Below the pieces are notes generated by a model that saw only the letters and a program-made list of their open reading frames with translations, was not told the origin of the DNA and ran no database searches. Made by a program: the position numbers and the translations under genes. From DASRDR01 sp963812945 [NCBI: uncultured Candidatus Rokubacteria bacterium] (GTDB lineage: Bacteria > Methylomirabilota > Methylomirabilia > Rokubacteriales), in the NCBI GenBank assembly GCA_963812945.1, contig CAWEXD010000008.1, positions 1,860,001-1,924,000 of the forward strand: a stretch of DNA of 64,000 nucleotides, given 5' to 3'. Shown here piece after piece: positions 34,562-43,382 of the stretch; positions within the stretch are counted from its first letter, which is position 1; every line of letters begins with the position of its first letter.

Positions 34562-34974
34562 CGACGCTCCGCGCCGTCTTCGTGGACACCGGCGCGTGGG
34601 TGGCACTGCGTTACCGCCGCGATCAGCACCACGCTAGGGCCCGCGCCCTCGTGCAGCGACTCGATGCCGACGGACTGGGGCTCGTGACCAGCGAGTGGGT
34701 CCTAGCGGAGGCAGTCACGCTGCTCAAGGCGCGCGGGGCCGTGGAGCATGCGCTCGCGCTCGGTGAAGCCGTCCAGGGAGGCCGGCTCGGCCACCTCGCG
34801 GAGTCCACGGCCGAACGGCGACGGCGCGCCTGGGAGCTCTTCGTGCGCTACCGCGGCCTCCGCGTGGGCTGGGTCGACTGCGCCAGCTTTGCCATCATGG
34901 AGGAGCTGGGGCTCCGTCAGTTCTTCGGTTTCGACGACGACTTCCTGCGTGCCGGGTTCGCCCCGTACCAGTAG
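34558..34974 (+). CDS. PIN-domain ribonuclease toxin (VapC-like)
   Basis: 138 residues. PIN-fold acidic residues: VFVDTGAWVALRYRRD (Asp9), TSEWVLAEAVTL (Glu47 region) and VDCASFAIMEELG plus FGFDDDFLRAGF near the end. Predicted Mg-dependent RNase acting on tRNA or rRNA. Coupled to its antitoxin. A 205-bp gap follows before the ABC transporter genes. Confidence 0.87.
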   Translation: MTTLRAVFVDTGAWVALRYRRDQHHARARALVQRLDADGLGLVTSEWVLAEAVTLLKARGAVEHALALGEAVQGGRLGHLAESTAERRRRAWELFVRYRGLRVGWVDCASFAIMEELGLRQFFGFDDDFLRAGFAPYQ

Positions 34975-35179
34975 GCCGCGGGCCCTGCCTCGATTCCAGA
35001 CTGCCTCCGTGGTCCCCTCTGCAGTCGGGCTCAGCGGTCGGGCTAGTGCCCTCGGCGGGGCTGGACTATGCTTGGGTGGCCACGCCGGCAAAGGGGGTGG
35101 AGACGCCCGCGAGACACGACGACGCGAGTGGCCGCACCCACGCGGCCTGACAGACCGAGCCTCCTGGGAGGGATGACCG

Positions 35180-36745
35180 ATGCGATGGGGTAGACGCGCG
35201 ATCGCTGTGAGCGCCCTGCTGGTCCTGTTCGCCGTAGTGCTCGGATTCACGGTCGACGGGGTCGACGGGCAGACCCCGAAGCGCGGCGGCACGCTGCGGA
35301 TCGCCAACATCGGCGAGCCGCCGACCCTCGACTACTCGGCCACGACCGTCGGGATCACGAGCAACATCAGCATGGGCATGTTCGAGACGCCCTTCGCGTT
35401 CGACGCGAGCTGGCGTCCCCAGCCCCTGCTCGTGGAGTCCCATTCGGTCAGCCCGAACGGGCTCGCGCACACCTTCAAGCTGCGCCACGGCGTGCTTTTC
35501 CACAACGGCAAGGAGATGACGTCCGAGGACTTCGTGGCGTCGCTCACCCGGTGGGGCAAGGTCGGGTCCCGGGGCGCCGTGGTCTTCCGCCACGTGGAGG
35601 CGGTCACCGCCACCGACAAGTACACGGTGGTCATGCACCTGAAGGAGCCGTTCGCGCCGCTCCTGACCTTCCTGGCGCTCCCGTCCTCGGCGGCGGCCAT
35701 CATGCCGAAGGAGATCGCCGACGCGACGCCGGCCGGGCCGGTCACCCAGTATGTCGGCACCGGGCCCTACCGGTTCGTGGAATGGATCCCCAACCGCCAC
35801 GTCAAGCTGGCGCGCTGGGACAAGTACGCGTCGCGCAGCGAGCCGGCGAGCCTGTATGCGGGCCGGCGCGAGGCTCTGGTCGACGAGGTGATCTACTACC
35901 CGGTCGGGAACGTCGCAACGCGCGTCGCCGGCGTGCAGGCTGGCGACTACGACCTGGCCGACGACATCCAGCAGGATCTCTACGCGCAGCTGAAGGGCGA
36001 CGCCCGCGTCGTCCCGGAGGTCCTCCAGCCGGGGACCTGGCTGGTCTTCTTCTTCAACAAGAAGGCCGGTCTGATGTCGAACGTGAAGCTCCGCCAGGCG
36101 GTGACGGTGGCGCTCTCCATGCAGCCGATCCTCCAGGTGACCGTCGGCAATCCCGATCTCTTCCAGCTGACGCCGAGCATCTACCCGAAGGGAACCGCCT
36201 TTCACTCCGAGGTCGGCGCCCCCTGGTACAACCAGGGCAATGCCGAGCGGGCCAAGCAGCTCGCCGCCGAGGCGGGGTACAAGGGCGAGCCCATCCGCTG
36301 GCTGACGACCCAGCAGTACCCCTGGATGTACAAGTCCAGCGCGGTGGCGGCGGACCAGCTCAAGAAGGCGGGCTTCAACATCGACCTGCAGGTCTACGAG
36401 TGGGCTGGCGTGGTCGAGCGCCGGGCGAAGCCGGCGGAGTGGGAGATGTTCGCCACCGGCCACGGGTTCGTCCCGGATCCGGCGCTGATCGACCTCTTCA
36501 GCCCGACGTACCCCGGCTGGTGGGACTCGCCCGCGAAGAACCAGCTCCTGCAGGAGTTCAACCGCGCCCTCGACGCGCGAACCCGCGTTCAGATCTGGCA
36601 GAGGATGCAGGAGCTGGTGTTCACCGAGGGCGGCTGGGTCAAGACCGGCGATTTCCATCGCATCCGGCTCCGGTCGAAGACGCTGGAGGGGTTCGTGCCG
36701 GTGGAAATCGGGATGATCGTCTGGAACGTTTCCGTCGCGAAGTGA
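35180..36745 (+). CDS. ABC peptide transporter substrate-binding protein (family 5)
   Basis: 521 residues. Signal peptide (residues 1-31, ending VDGQ) followed by KRGGTLRIANIGEPPTLDY, the family 5 oligopeptide/dipeptide-binding start; GPYRFVEWIPN and GNPDLFQLTPSIYPKG are further family segments. Exported; captures peptides, opines or similar. ATG 35180 has GGGAGGG 7 nt upstream. Two permease genes follow; two strong hairpins separate them from this gene. Confidence 0.92.
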   Translation: MRWGRRAIAVSALLVLFAVVLGFTVDGVDGQTPKRGGTLRIANIGEPPTLDYSATTVGITSNISMGMFETPFAFDASWRPQPLLVESHSVSPNGLAHTFKLRHGVLFHNGKEMTSEDFVASLTRWGKVGSRGAVVFRHVEAVTATDKYTVVMHLKEPFAPLLTFLALPSSAAAIMPKEIADATPAGPVTQYVGTGPYRFVEWIPNRHVKLARWDKYASRSEPASLYAGRREALVDEVIYYPVGNVATRVAGVQAGDYDLADDIQQDLYAQLKGDARVVPEVLQPGTWLVFFFNKKAGLMSNVKLRQAVTVALSMQPILQVTVGNPDLFQLTPSIYPKGTAFHSEVGAPWYNQGNAERAKQLAAEAGYKGEPIRWLTTQQYPWMYKSSAVAADQLKKAGFNIDLQVYEWAGVVERRAKPAEWEMFATGHGFVPDPALIDLFSPTYPGWWDSPAKNQLLQEFNRALDARTRVQIWQRMQELVFTEGGWVKTGDFHRIRLRSKTLEGFVPVEIGMIVWNVSVAK

Positions 36746-36777
36746 CGGCCGACAGCAACCGGTGAGACCCGAGCGCC

Positions 36778-36846
36778 GGCCGCGGACCGCGAGGCCCGGG
36801 CCCCGCCTCCGCGGCCGCCGCCGCCCGGCTCGACGCCGGGCGGCGG
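36778..36846 (+). other. Two GC-rich hairpins between binding-protein and permease genes
   Basis: Stem 1: GGCCGCGGA (36778-36786) with TCCGCGGCC (36808-36816). Stem 2: CCGCCGCCCGG (36818-36828) with CCGGGCGGCGG (36836-36846), 11 perfect bp. They sit after the binding-protein stop and just before the permease ribosome site, where such hairpins often stabilise the upstream mRNA or reduce permease expression. Confidence 0.6.
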
Positions 36847-36856
36847 AGGGGTGGCA

Positions 36857-37798
36857 GTGACCTCGTACCTCGCCGGGCGGGTGCTGGCGCTCGTGCCCGT
36901 CCTGCTGGTCGTCGCCACCGTCGTGTTCCTGATCGCTCGCTTCACCCCGGGGGACCCGATCCGGGTTCTCTTGGGCGAGGACGCCCGCCCCGAGCAGGTC
37001 CAGGCGCTCCGGCAGCACCTCGGCCTCGACGCGCCGCTCCCGGTGCAGTTCGCGCTGTGGCTCGGGCGCGCGCTCAAGGGCGACCTGGGGCGCTCGCTCT
37101 TCAACCGCCTCCCCGTCACCCGCACCATCGCCCAGCACGTCGGGCCCACCGCGATGCTGTCTCTTCTGGCCCTGGCGGTGGCGCTGACCATCGGCATCCC
37201 GATCGGCATCGGGTCGGCCGTGTACCGCAACTCATGGCTCGACCAGGCGAGCCTGACCCTGGTCATGCTGGGCGCGGCGGTCCCGAGCTTCTGGCTGGGG
37301 CTCTCCCTGATCGTCGTCTTCGCCGTGAACCTCGGCTGGCTGCCGTCGTCCGGGTTCCGGCCGCCCGACGAGGGGCTGTGGAGAAGCGTGCGCTACCTGA
37401 TCCTCCCCGCGATCGCGCTCGGCGTGCCCAACTCCGCCCTCATCATCCGCTTCGTGCGCGGAAGCCTCCTCGACGTCATCGCGACCGACTACGTCCGCAC
37501 CGCGCGGGCCAAGGGGCTGGCCGAGCGCGCGGTCATCTTCCGCCATGCGCTGCGCAACGCGCTGGTGCCGATCCTCACCGTGGTGGGGCTCACGTTCGCG
37601 GCGCTCATGGGGGGCGCGGTGGTCACGGAGACGGTGTTCAGCATCCCCGGCATGGGGCAGCTGGTGGTCTCGTCGGTGCTGCGGCGGGACTATCCCGTGA
37701 TCCAGGGCGTGACCCTCATCGTGGCGGCGTCCTACGTCCTCATCAACCTCCTAGTGGACGTCCTCTACCTCGTGGTCGACCCGCGGGTGAAGTACTAG
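36857..37798 (+). CDS. ABC peptide transporter permease (DppB-like)
   Basis: 313 residues, six predicted helices. N-terminal RVLALVPVLLVVATVVFLIARFTPGDP and the EAA-type loop YVRTARAKGLAERAVIFRHALRNALVPI (about residues 215-242), which docks the ATPase, are typical of DppB/OppB. GTG 36857 is preferred over GTG 36851 because GGAGGG is 6 nt upstream. Inner membrane. Confidence 0.92.
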   Translation: MTSYLAGRVLALVPVLLVVATVVFLIARFTPGDPIRVLLGEDARPEQVQALRQHLGLDAPLPVQFALWLGRALKGDLGRSLFNRLPVTRTIAQHVGPTAMLSLLALAVALTIGIPIGIGSAVYRNSWLDQASLTLVMLGAAVPSFWLGLSLIVVFAVNLGWLPSSGFRPPDEGLWRSVRYLILPAIALGVPNSALIIRFVRGSLLDVIATDYVRTARAKGLAERAVIFRHALRNALVPILTVVGLTFAALMGGAVVTETVFSIPGMGQLVVSSVLRRDYPVIQGVTLIVAASYVLINLLVDVLYLVVDPRVKY

Positions 37799-37802
37799 CG
37801 CG

Positions 37803-38696
37803 ATGGCCGAGCGCGCGCTCGCCATCCCGCCCTCGGCCCTCGCCGGCGTCCGCCCGGGGGTGGGCACGCTCCTCCTCAGGATGGTGCGGCAGCGCCGCGT
37901 CATCGGCCTGGGCGGGGCGATCCTGCTGGTGATGCTCGGGGTGGCGGTCGCCGCCCCGGCCCTGGCGCCGTACGACCCCCTGGACATCCAGGCGATGGAG
38001 CGCCTGCGCCGGCCAGCGGCGGCGCATCTCTTCGGCACGGACGAGTTTGGGCGGGACATCCTGAGCCGCGTGATCTTCGGCGCCCGTCTCTCGCTCCTCG
38101 TGGGCGGGCTGGTCACGCTCCTGGCCATCGTGGTGGGGACCGTGATCGGGCTCGTCGCCGGGTGGAGCCCGCGCGCCGACCGCGTCATCATGCGGATCAT
38201 GGACGGGGTGATGGCCTTCCCCGACATCCTCCTGGCCATCGCCCTCATGGCCGCGCTCGGACCCAGCCTGCGCAACGTCGTGATCGCGCTCGCCTTCGTC
38301 TACACGCCGCGCGTCGCCCGCGTGGTCCGTGCCTCCGTCCTGGTGGTCGTGAACCTGGACTACGTGGACGCCGCGCGCGCCCTCGGTGCGCCGGGCCGGC
38401 GCATCCTGGCCCGTCACGTGCTGGCGAATTGCGTGTCGCCCATCATCGTGCAGGGGACGTTCGTCGCGGCCTACGCGATGCTGGGCGAGGCGGCGCTCAG
38501 CTTCCTCGGCGTGGGCGTGCCGCCGGACACGCCGACCTGGGGCGGCATCATCGCGGCCGGGCAGGTCTACGTGAGCCAGGCGTGGTGGATCAGCATTTTT
38601 CCCGGCACTGCCGTGATCCTGAGCGTGCTCGCGCTCAACCTGGTCGGCGACGGGCTGCGCGACTTCCTGGACCCGCGGCTGCGCTACGCGGCGTGA
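37803..38696 (+). CDS. ABC peptide transporter permease (DppC-like)
   Basis: 297 residues. HLFGTDEFGRDILSRVIFGARLSL near residue 77 and the EAA loop YVDAARALGAPGRRILARHVLANCVSPIIV mark a DppC/OppC permease. Starts 4 bp after the previous gene. No ATPase genes follow, so the ATP-hydrolysing subunits must be encoded elsewhere or shared with another importer. Confidence 0.92.
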   Translation: MAERALAIPPSALAGVRPGVGTLLLRMVRQRRVIGLGGAILLVMLGVAVAAPALAPYDPLDIQAMERLRRPAAAHLFGTDEFGRDILSRVIFGARLSLLVGGLVTLLAIVVGTVIGLVAGWSPRADRVIMRIMDGVMAFPDILLAIALMAALGPSLRNVVIALAFVYTPRVARVVRASVLVVVNLDYVDAARALGAPGRRILARHVLANCVSPIIVQGTFVAAYAMLGEAALSFLGVGVPPDTPTWGGIIAAGQVYVSQAWWISIFPGTAVILSVLALNLVGDGLRDFLDPRLRYAA

Positions 38697-38847
38697 GAGC
38701 CGGCGCGCGAGACGTGTCCGCCACCGTGCCGTCGCCTGACGCGTTGCCCTGCGAGTCGCAGACGTGCGACCATGGGACCGGCGGCGTGGTCAGCGCGGCG
38801 GTACGATCTCGCTGATCGCACGCACCGTCCTGAGCAGGAGGCATCCG

Positions 38848-41169
38848 ATGGCTGGCGAGCGGCACCTCCACACGTCCCACTGGGGCGCCTTCGAGGCAGA
38901 GGTCGAGGGCGGCGCGGTCGTCGCCGTGCACCCCTACCCGGCCGATCCCGATCCCTCGCCGCTCCTGGGCAACGTCGTCGGGAGCCTCCGGCACCGGGCG
39001 CGGATCGCCGAGCCCATGGTGCGCGCCGGATGGCTCGACCACGGTCCGGGGCCGGCCCGGCGGCGGGGCGCCGAGCCGTTCGTGCCGGTCAGCTGGCCGA
39101 CCGCGATCGACCTCCTGGCGCGGGAGCTCCGCCGCGTCTACGACACCCACGGCGGCGAGGCCGTCTACGGGGGCTCCTACGGCTGGGCCAGCGCGGGCCG
39201 GTTTCACCACGCCCAGAGCCAGCTCCACCGCTTCCTGAACTGCCTGGGCGGCTACGTCCGCGGCGAGCACTCGTACAGCAACGGGGCGCTGACCGTGATC
39301 ATGCCCCACGTCGTGGGCGACATGCGCGGCTACCTGGACCGGGCGACCGCCTGGTCGGTGATCGAGCGCCACACCGAGCTGTTCGTCTGCTTCGGCGGCA
39401 TCCCGCTCAAGAACACGATGGTCAGCCCCGGCGGAGCGAGCCGGCACCCCCTGCGAGATCATCTCCGCGCGATGAAGGCTCGCGGGGCGGAGTTCGTGCT
39501 GCTGAGCCCGATGCGCGACGATCTGCCGGAGTTCCTCGAAGCCGAGTGGCTCCCGGTGGTCCCGGGCACCGACGTCGCCGTGATGCTCGGCCTCGCGCAC
39601 ACGCTGGTGGACGAGAGGCGCTGCGACCGGGACTTCCTCGCGCGCTACTGCGTGGGTTTCGAGCGCTTCGAGGCCTACCTCCGCGGCGCGGAGGACGGGA
39701 CGCCGAAGACCCCCGAGTGGGCGGAGCGGCTCTCCGGGATCCCGGCCGGGACGATCCGCGCGCTCGCGCGCCGCATGGCGGTGAAGCGGACCCTGATCAA
39801 CGCGAACTGGTCGCTCCAGCGCGTCGAGCACGGTGAGCAGGCTCCCTGGATGGTCGTCACGCTGGCGGCGATGCTCGGCCAGATCGGGCTGCCCGGCGGC
39901 GGGTTCGGCCAGGGGTACGGCTCGATCGGCTACATGGGTCGCCCGCCTCTCCGCAGCCATCCCCCCGCCCTGCCGCAGCGGCCCAATCCGATCCGCGCCG
40001 CCATCCCGTTCGCCCGGGTGGCGGACATGCTGCTGCACTCGGGCGAGCCGTTCGACTTCGACGGGCAGCGCCTCACCTACCCCCGCATCCGCCTCGTCTA
40101 CTGGTGCGGCGGCAACCCGTTCCACCATCACCAGGACCTGTCCCGCCTTCGCCGGGCCCTCGCCACTCCGGACACCATCGTGGTCCACGATCCATTCTGG
40201 ACGCCGATGGCGCGTCACGCGGACATCGTGCTTCCCGTCACCGTGACGCTCGAGCGCAACGACATCGGCGGCTCGCCGAACGATCCCTGCCTGATCGCGA
40301 TGCGCCGTGTGGTCGAGCCGTACGCCGAGGCGCGGAACGAGTACGACATCTTTCGCGAGCTCGCCGGCGCGCTCGGCGTCGAGGCGCGCTTCACGGAGGG
40401 GCGCGACGAGATGGCGTGGCTCCGGCACCTCTACGAGGGATGGCGGGAAAAGGTCGCCCACCGCGGCGGGCCGGCGTCGCCCGGCTTCGACGAGTTCTGG
40501 GAGGCCGGATCGCTGGAGATGACCGACGTCGACACCGATCTGGTCGTGCTGAGCGCCTTCCGGGACGATCCGGAGCGCGTGCGGCTCGGTACCCCGAGCG
40601 GCCGCATCGAGATCTTCTCGGAGACCATCGACGGCTTCGGGTACAAGGACTGTCCCGGCCACCCGGCCTGGCTCGAGCCCGCCGAGTGGCTCGGGTCACC
40701 GCTGGCCGGCCGCTTCCCGCTGCATCTGGTCGCGAACAACCCCACGACGCGCCTCCACAGCCAGCTCGACGTCGGCGCGTTCAGCCAGGCCTCGAAGGTG
40801 CAGGGCCGCGAACCGATCCGCATCAACCCGGCGGACGCCGGGGCCCGCGGAATCCGGAGCGGCGACGTGGTCCGCATCTTCAACGACCGGGGAAGCTGTC
40901 TCGCCGGCGCCGTCGTCACCGACGCCGTGCGCCCGCGCGTGGTCCAGCTCGCCACCGGCGCGTGGTACGACCCGCTGGACCCGGCCGATCCCGACACGAT
41001 GTGCGTCCACGGCAACCCGAACGTGCTGACGTTCGACCGGGGCACCTCGAAGCTCGCCCAGGGCTGCTCGGGGCAGCACGCCCTCGTCGAGGTCGAGCGG
41101 TGGACCGGCCCCTTGCCCCCGATCCGCGCCTACGACCCGCCCCCGACGGAGCGCCGGCCCGGGCTCTAA
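38848..41169 (+). CDS. BisC/DMSO-reductase-family molybdopterin oxidoreductase
   Basis: 773 residues, as in biotin sulfoxide and TMAO reductases. No N-terminal FeS cluster cysteines and no Tat signal, matching a cytosolic BisC-like enzyme. GEHSYSNGAL places a Ser as likely Mo ligand. VYWCGGNPFHHHQDL, VHDPFWTPMARHADIVLPVT and the C-terminal PTTRLHSQLDVG/IRSGDVVRIFNDRG are pterin-binding segments. Likely reduces an S- or N-oxide. ATG 38848 has AGGAGG 7 nt upstream; TACGAT at 38802-38807 is a possible -10. Confidence 0.9.
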   Translation: MAGERHLHTSHWGAFEAEVEGGAVVAVHPYPADPDPSPLLGNVVGSLRHRARIAEPMVRAGWLDHGPGPARRRGAEPFVPVSWPTAIDLLARELRRVYDTHGGEAVYGGSYGWASAGRFHHAQSQLHRFLNCLGGYVRGEHSYSNGALTVIMPHVVGDMRGYLDRATAWSVIERHTELFVCFGGIPLKNTMVSPGGASRHPLRDHLRAMKARGAEFVLLSPMRDDLPEFLEAEWLPVVPGTDVAVMLGLAHTLVDERRCDRDFLARYCVGFERFEAYLRGAEDGTPKTPEWAERLSGIPAGTIRALARRMAVKRTLINANWSLQRVEHGEQAPWMVVTLAAMLGQIGLPGGGFGQGYGSIGYMGRPPLRSHPPALPQRPNPIRAAIPFARVADMLLHSGEPFDFDGQRLTYPRIRLVYWCGGNPFHHHQDLSRLRRALATPDTIVVHDPFWTPMARHADIVLPVTVTLERNDIGGSPNDPCLIAMRRVVEPYAEARNEYDIFRELAGALGVEARFTEGRDEMAWLRHLYEGWREKVAHRGGPASPGFDEFWEAGSLEMTDVDTDLVVLSAFRDDPERVRLGTPSGRIEIFSETIDGFGYKDCPGHPAWLEPAEWLGSPLAGRFPLHLVANNPTTRLHSQLDVGAFSQASKVQGREPIRINPADAGARGIRSGDVVRIFNDRGSCLAGAVVTDAVRPRVVQLATGAWYDPLDPADPDTMCVHGNPNVLTFDRGTSKLAQGCSGQHALVEVERWTGPLPPIRAYDPPPTERRPGL

Positions 41170-41508
41170 CGCGGGGAGGGTGTCGCCGGGCGCCCTGCAC
41201 TGTGGACAGTGCAGGTTGCACACTCCACAGTGCACCGGCTGCAACCCTCGACGGAACCGAACGGTTCCTGATCTCGACTGCAGCCGTTGATCCCCGGCTG
41301 CACAGCCTGCAGGGCACCCAGGCGAATAGTCTCAGGCGCCTCGGCCGCCGCGGAACCCGCAGCGTGATGCGCCTTTGGCCGCTCCGCCGCGCATGGCCTC
41401 CCGCTTGCTTCGTGCGGAGCTCGTGGAGCACGCGCGAGGGCCGCGCATTTCACGTATCCGACCGGCCAGCCGAGCTCTCCTGCGGCGTGACCGGAGCGTG
41501 GAGGAGCC
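41170..41508. promoter_or_regulatory. Intergenic region rich in dyads and TGCA half-sites
   Basis: 339 bp. CTGCACTG-TGGA-CAGTGCAG (41195-41214) is a perfect 8-bp stem; GGTTGCA/TGCAACC (41214-41246) and GGAACCG-AA-CGGTTCC (41253-41268) are further dyads. Eight TGCA tetramers lie within 41196-41311. The first hairpin may terminate the BisC-like transcript; the cluster may also be an operator array for the secreted protein downstream. No gene is seen here. Confidence 0.5.
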
Positions 41509-42276
41509 ATGAAGCGGACCGCCTTCACCTGGTGCGCATTCCTCTTCGGGGCCGCGGTTGTCACGGCTTGGGCGCCATCCGCCTGGGCCCAGGCCGCGTG
41601 CCGCCAGGGGTACGTCTGGCGTGAGGCCTTCCCCGGCGACTACGTGTGCGTGACGCCGGAGACCCGCGACCGGGCCGCTCAGGACAACGGTCAGGCCGAC
41701 GCCCGTCGACAGCCGGGGGGCGGCGCCTACGGTCCCAATACCTGTCTGTCCGGCTTCGTGTGGAGGGAGGCGCGCCCCGAGGATCTCGTGTGCGTCACGC
41801 CCGAAACCCGTGCCCAGACGGCGAGCGACAATGCCCAGGCCGCCGCGCGGCGCGCGCCATCCGGTCCCCGACCGCCCATCGGCTCCGCCACTGTCCCGCG
41901 CCCCACCAAGCCCTTCGCCACCGGCCCATCCACGGGCGGCGCGGCGGAGGCGGCCGCGTACCGCGTGAGCGAGTGGTCTCGCTGGACTCGCGCCGACGGC
42001 GGCATCGAGTTTCGCTACCGCTGGGGATGGAACCCGAACGAGGCGAGGTACGCGACTCAGGTCGATGCCCTGTTCCAGCTCCGGAATCCAGGGCCTAGCG
42101 TATGGAAAGGCGCCGCCCGATCCATCGACTGCTCCGTGAATACGATCAGCCGGGGGAAGGACGTCGCCGTCCAGCCCGGGCGGACCCAGGAAGTGACGTT
42201 CCTTACCCCCAACTGCGGGACCAAGGACCAGCCGTCCTTCCGCCCCAACATCGTGAAGGCGGGCAAGATCGACTGA
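41509..42276 (+). CDS. Secreted protein with a duplicated Cys motif, function unknown
   Basis: 255 residues. A signal peptide of about 28 residues (ending AWAQA) is followed by two copies of a 40-residue unit, CRQGYVWREAFPGDYVCVTPETRDRAA and CLSGFVWREARPEDLVCVTPETRAQTA (about residues 31-57 and 73-99), each with two Cys that could pair. A Pro-rich linker and a C-terminal beta-rich domain with two more Cys follow. Periplasmic or surface location. ATG 41509 has GGAGGAG upstream. Confidence 0.7.
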   Translation: MKRTAFTWCAFLFGAAVVTAWAPSAWAQAACRQGYVWREAFPGDYVCVTPETRDRAAQDNGQADARRQPGGGAYGPNTCLSGFVWREARPEDLVCVTPETRAQTASDNAQAAARRAPSGPRPPIGSATVPRPTKPFATGPSTGGAAEAAAYRVSEWSRWTRADGGIEFRYRWGWNPNEARYATQVDALFQLRNPGPSVWKGAARSIDCSVNTISRGKDVAVQPGRTQEVTFLTPNCGTKDQPSFRPNIVKAGKID

Positions 42277-42334
42277 GAGGCGGCCGGGCCAGGGGTCGCG
42301 GGCCCGCTCACGCCGACCGGGAGCGGCGCCAGTT

Positions 42335-43324
42335 CTACGGCGGCGGGCGGAGAAGCGGCGCGAGGTGAGCGAGCACCGAAGGCCCGAGTGCCCCCAGGTG
42401 GTACCCGCCCTCCAGGGCCGAGACCACACGCCCAGGCGGCGCCACGGCGACGACGGCCTCCATCAGCCGGCGGTAATCGTCGATCTCGTATCCCAGACCG
42501 CCGATGGGATCCTCCCGGTAGGCGTCGAATCCAGCCGACACCAGGACGAACTCCGGCCGGAAGGCCCGAGCCTCCCCGCGTAGAGCCGCCTCCCAGGCCC
42601 CCAGAATGGCTTCGCGCGGGGTGCCCGGGCCGAAGGGCAGGTTGAGCGTCGTCCCAGCGCCACGCTCCGCCGCTGCCCCGGTACCTGGGTAGAACGGCGC
42701 CCGGTGCACCGACAGGTAGAAGACGGACGGGTCGCGATAGAAAACGTCCTGAGTGCCGTTGCCGTGGTGGACGTCGAAGTCGGCGATCAGGACCCGGCGC
42801 CACGGGGTGCGCTGCTGCACGTAGCGCGCGGCGACGGCAACCTGGTTGAAGAGGCAGAAGCCCATTGCGCGATCCGCGCTCGCGTGGTGGCCGGGCGGCC
42901 TCACCGCGCAGAAGGCGTGACGCGCGCGCCCGCCGGCAATCTCGTCCACCGCGACCAGGAGCGCGCCGACGGCCGCGCGGGCCACTTCGAAGCTCCGCGG
43001 GCCAACGTAGGTATCCCCGTCGACGGCGCCCCCGCCCCGGGCGGCCAGGTCGCGGATGCGCGCCACGTGCGCCGCCGTGTGAACCAGCGCGAGATCCGCG
43101 TCGGTCGCGGGCCGGGGACCGACGCGCCTGAGACCCGGCACGGGCTCGAGGGCTCGAAGAATCGCCTGGAGTCGCTCGGGCCGCTCCGGATGCCCCTCGG
43201 CGCGATGCTCGAGAAAGAGCGGGTCCGAGACGACCAGGCAGGGTGTGGCGGCCTCGGCCTTCGCGCCCAGTGCCGTGGCCCCGGCCGCGCCAGCCGCCAG
43301 GCGCACGACGTCGCGTCGACGCAT
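42335..43324 (-). CDS. Histone deacetylase-like amidohydrolase with Tat-like signal
   Basis: 329 residues. Arginase/HDAC-fold: GHPERPERLQAIL, RPPGHHASADRAMGFCLFN (catalytic His pair), DFDVHHGNGTQDVF (zinc Asp and His) and VSAGFDAYREDP. These fit acetylpolyamine amidohydrolases or acetoin-utilisation-type deacetylases. The N-terminus RRRDVVRLAAGAAGATALG reads as a Tat signal, so the enzyme is likely exported, unusual for this family. ATG 43324 has TGGAG upstream. Confidence 0.85.
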   Translation of the reverse strand: MRRRDVVRLAAGAAGATALGAKAEAATPCLVVSDPLFLEHRAEGHPERPERLQAILRALEPVPGLRRVGPRPATDADLALVHTAAHVARIRDLAARGGGAVDGDTYVGPRSFEVARAAVGALLVAVDEIAGGRARHAFCAVRPPGHHASADRAMGFCLFNQVAVAARYVQQRTPWRRVLIADFDVHHGNGTQDVFYRDPSVFYLSVHRAPFYPGTGAAAERGAGTTLNLPFGPGTPREAILGAWEAALRGEARAFRPEFVLVSAGFDAYREDPIGGLGYEIDDYRRLMEAVVAVAPPGRVVSALEGGYHLGALGPSVLAHLAPLLRPPP

Positions 43325-43382
43325 GGATCGCTCCACCCGCTGGCGGGCCGCGACTACACCGCGAGCCGCCCCGGGGTCTCGG

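Noticed and set aside
35173-35193. Short ORF at the start of the ABC binding-protein gene
   Set aside because: Its ATG abuts the ribosome site with no spacing, whereas ATG 35180 is at the ideal 7 nt and gives a proper signal peptide.
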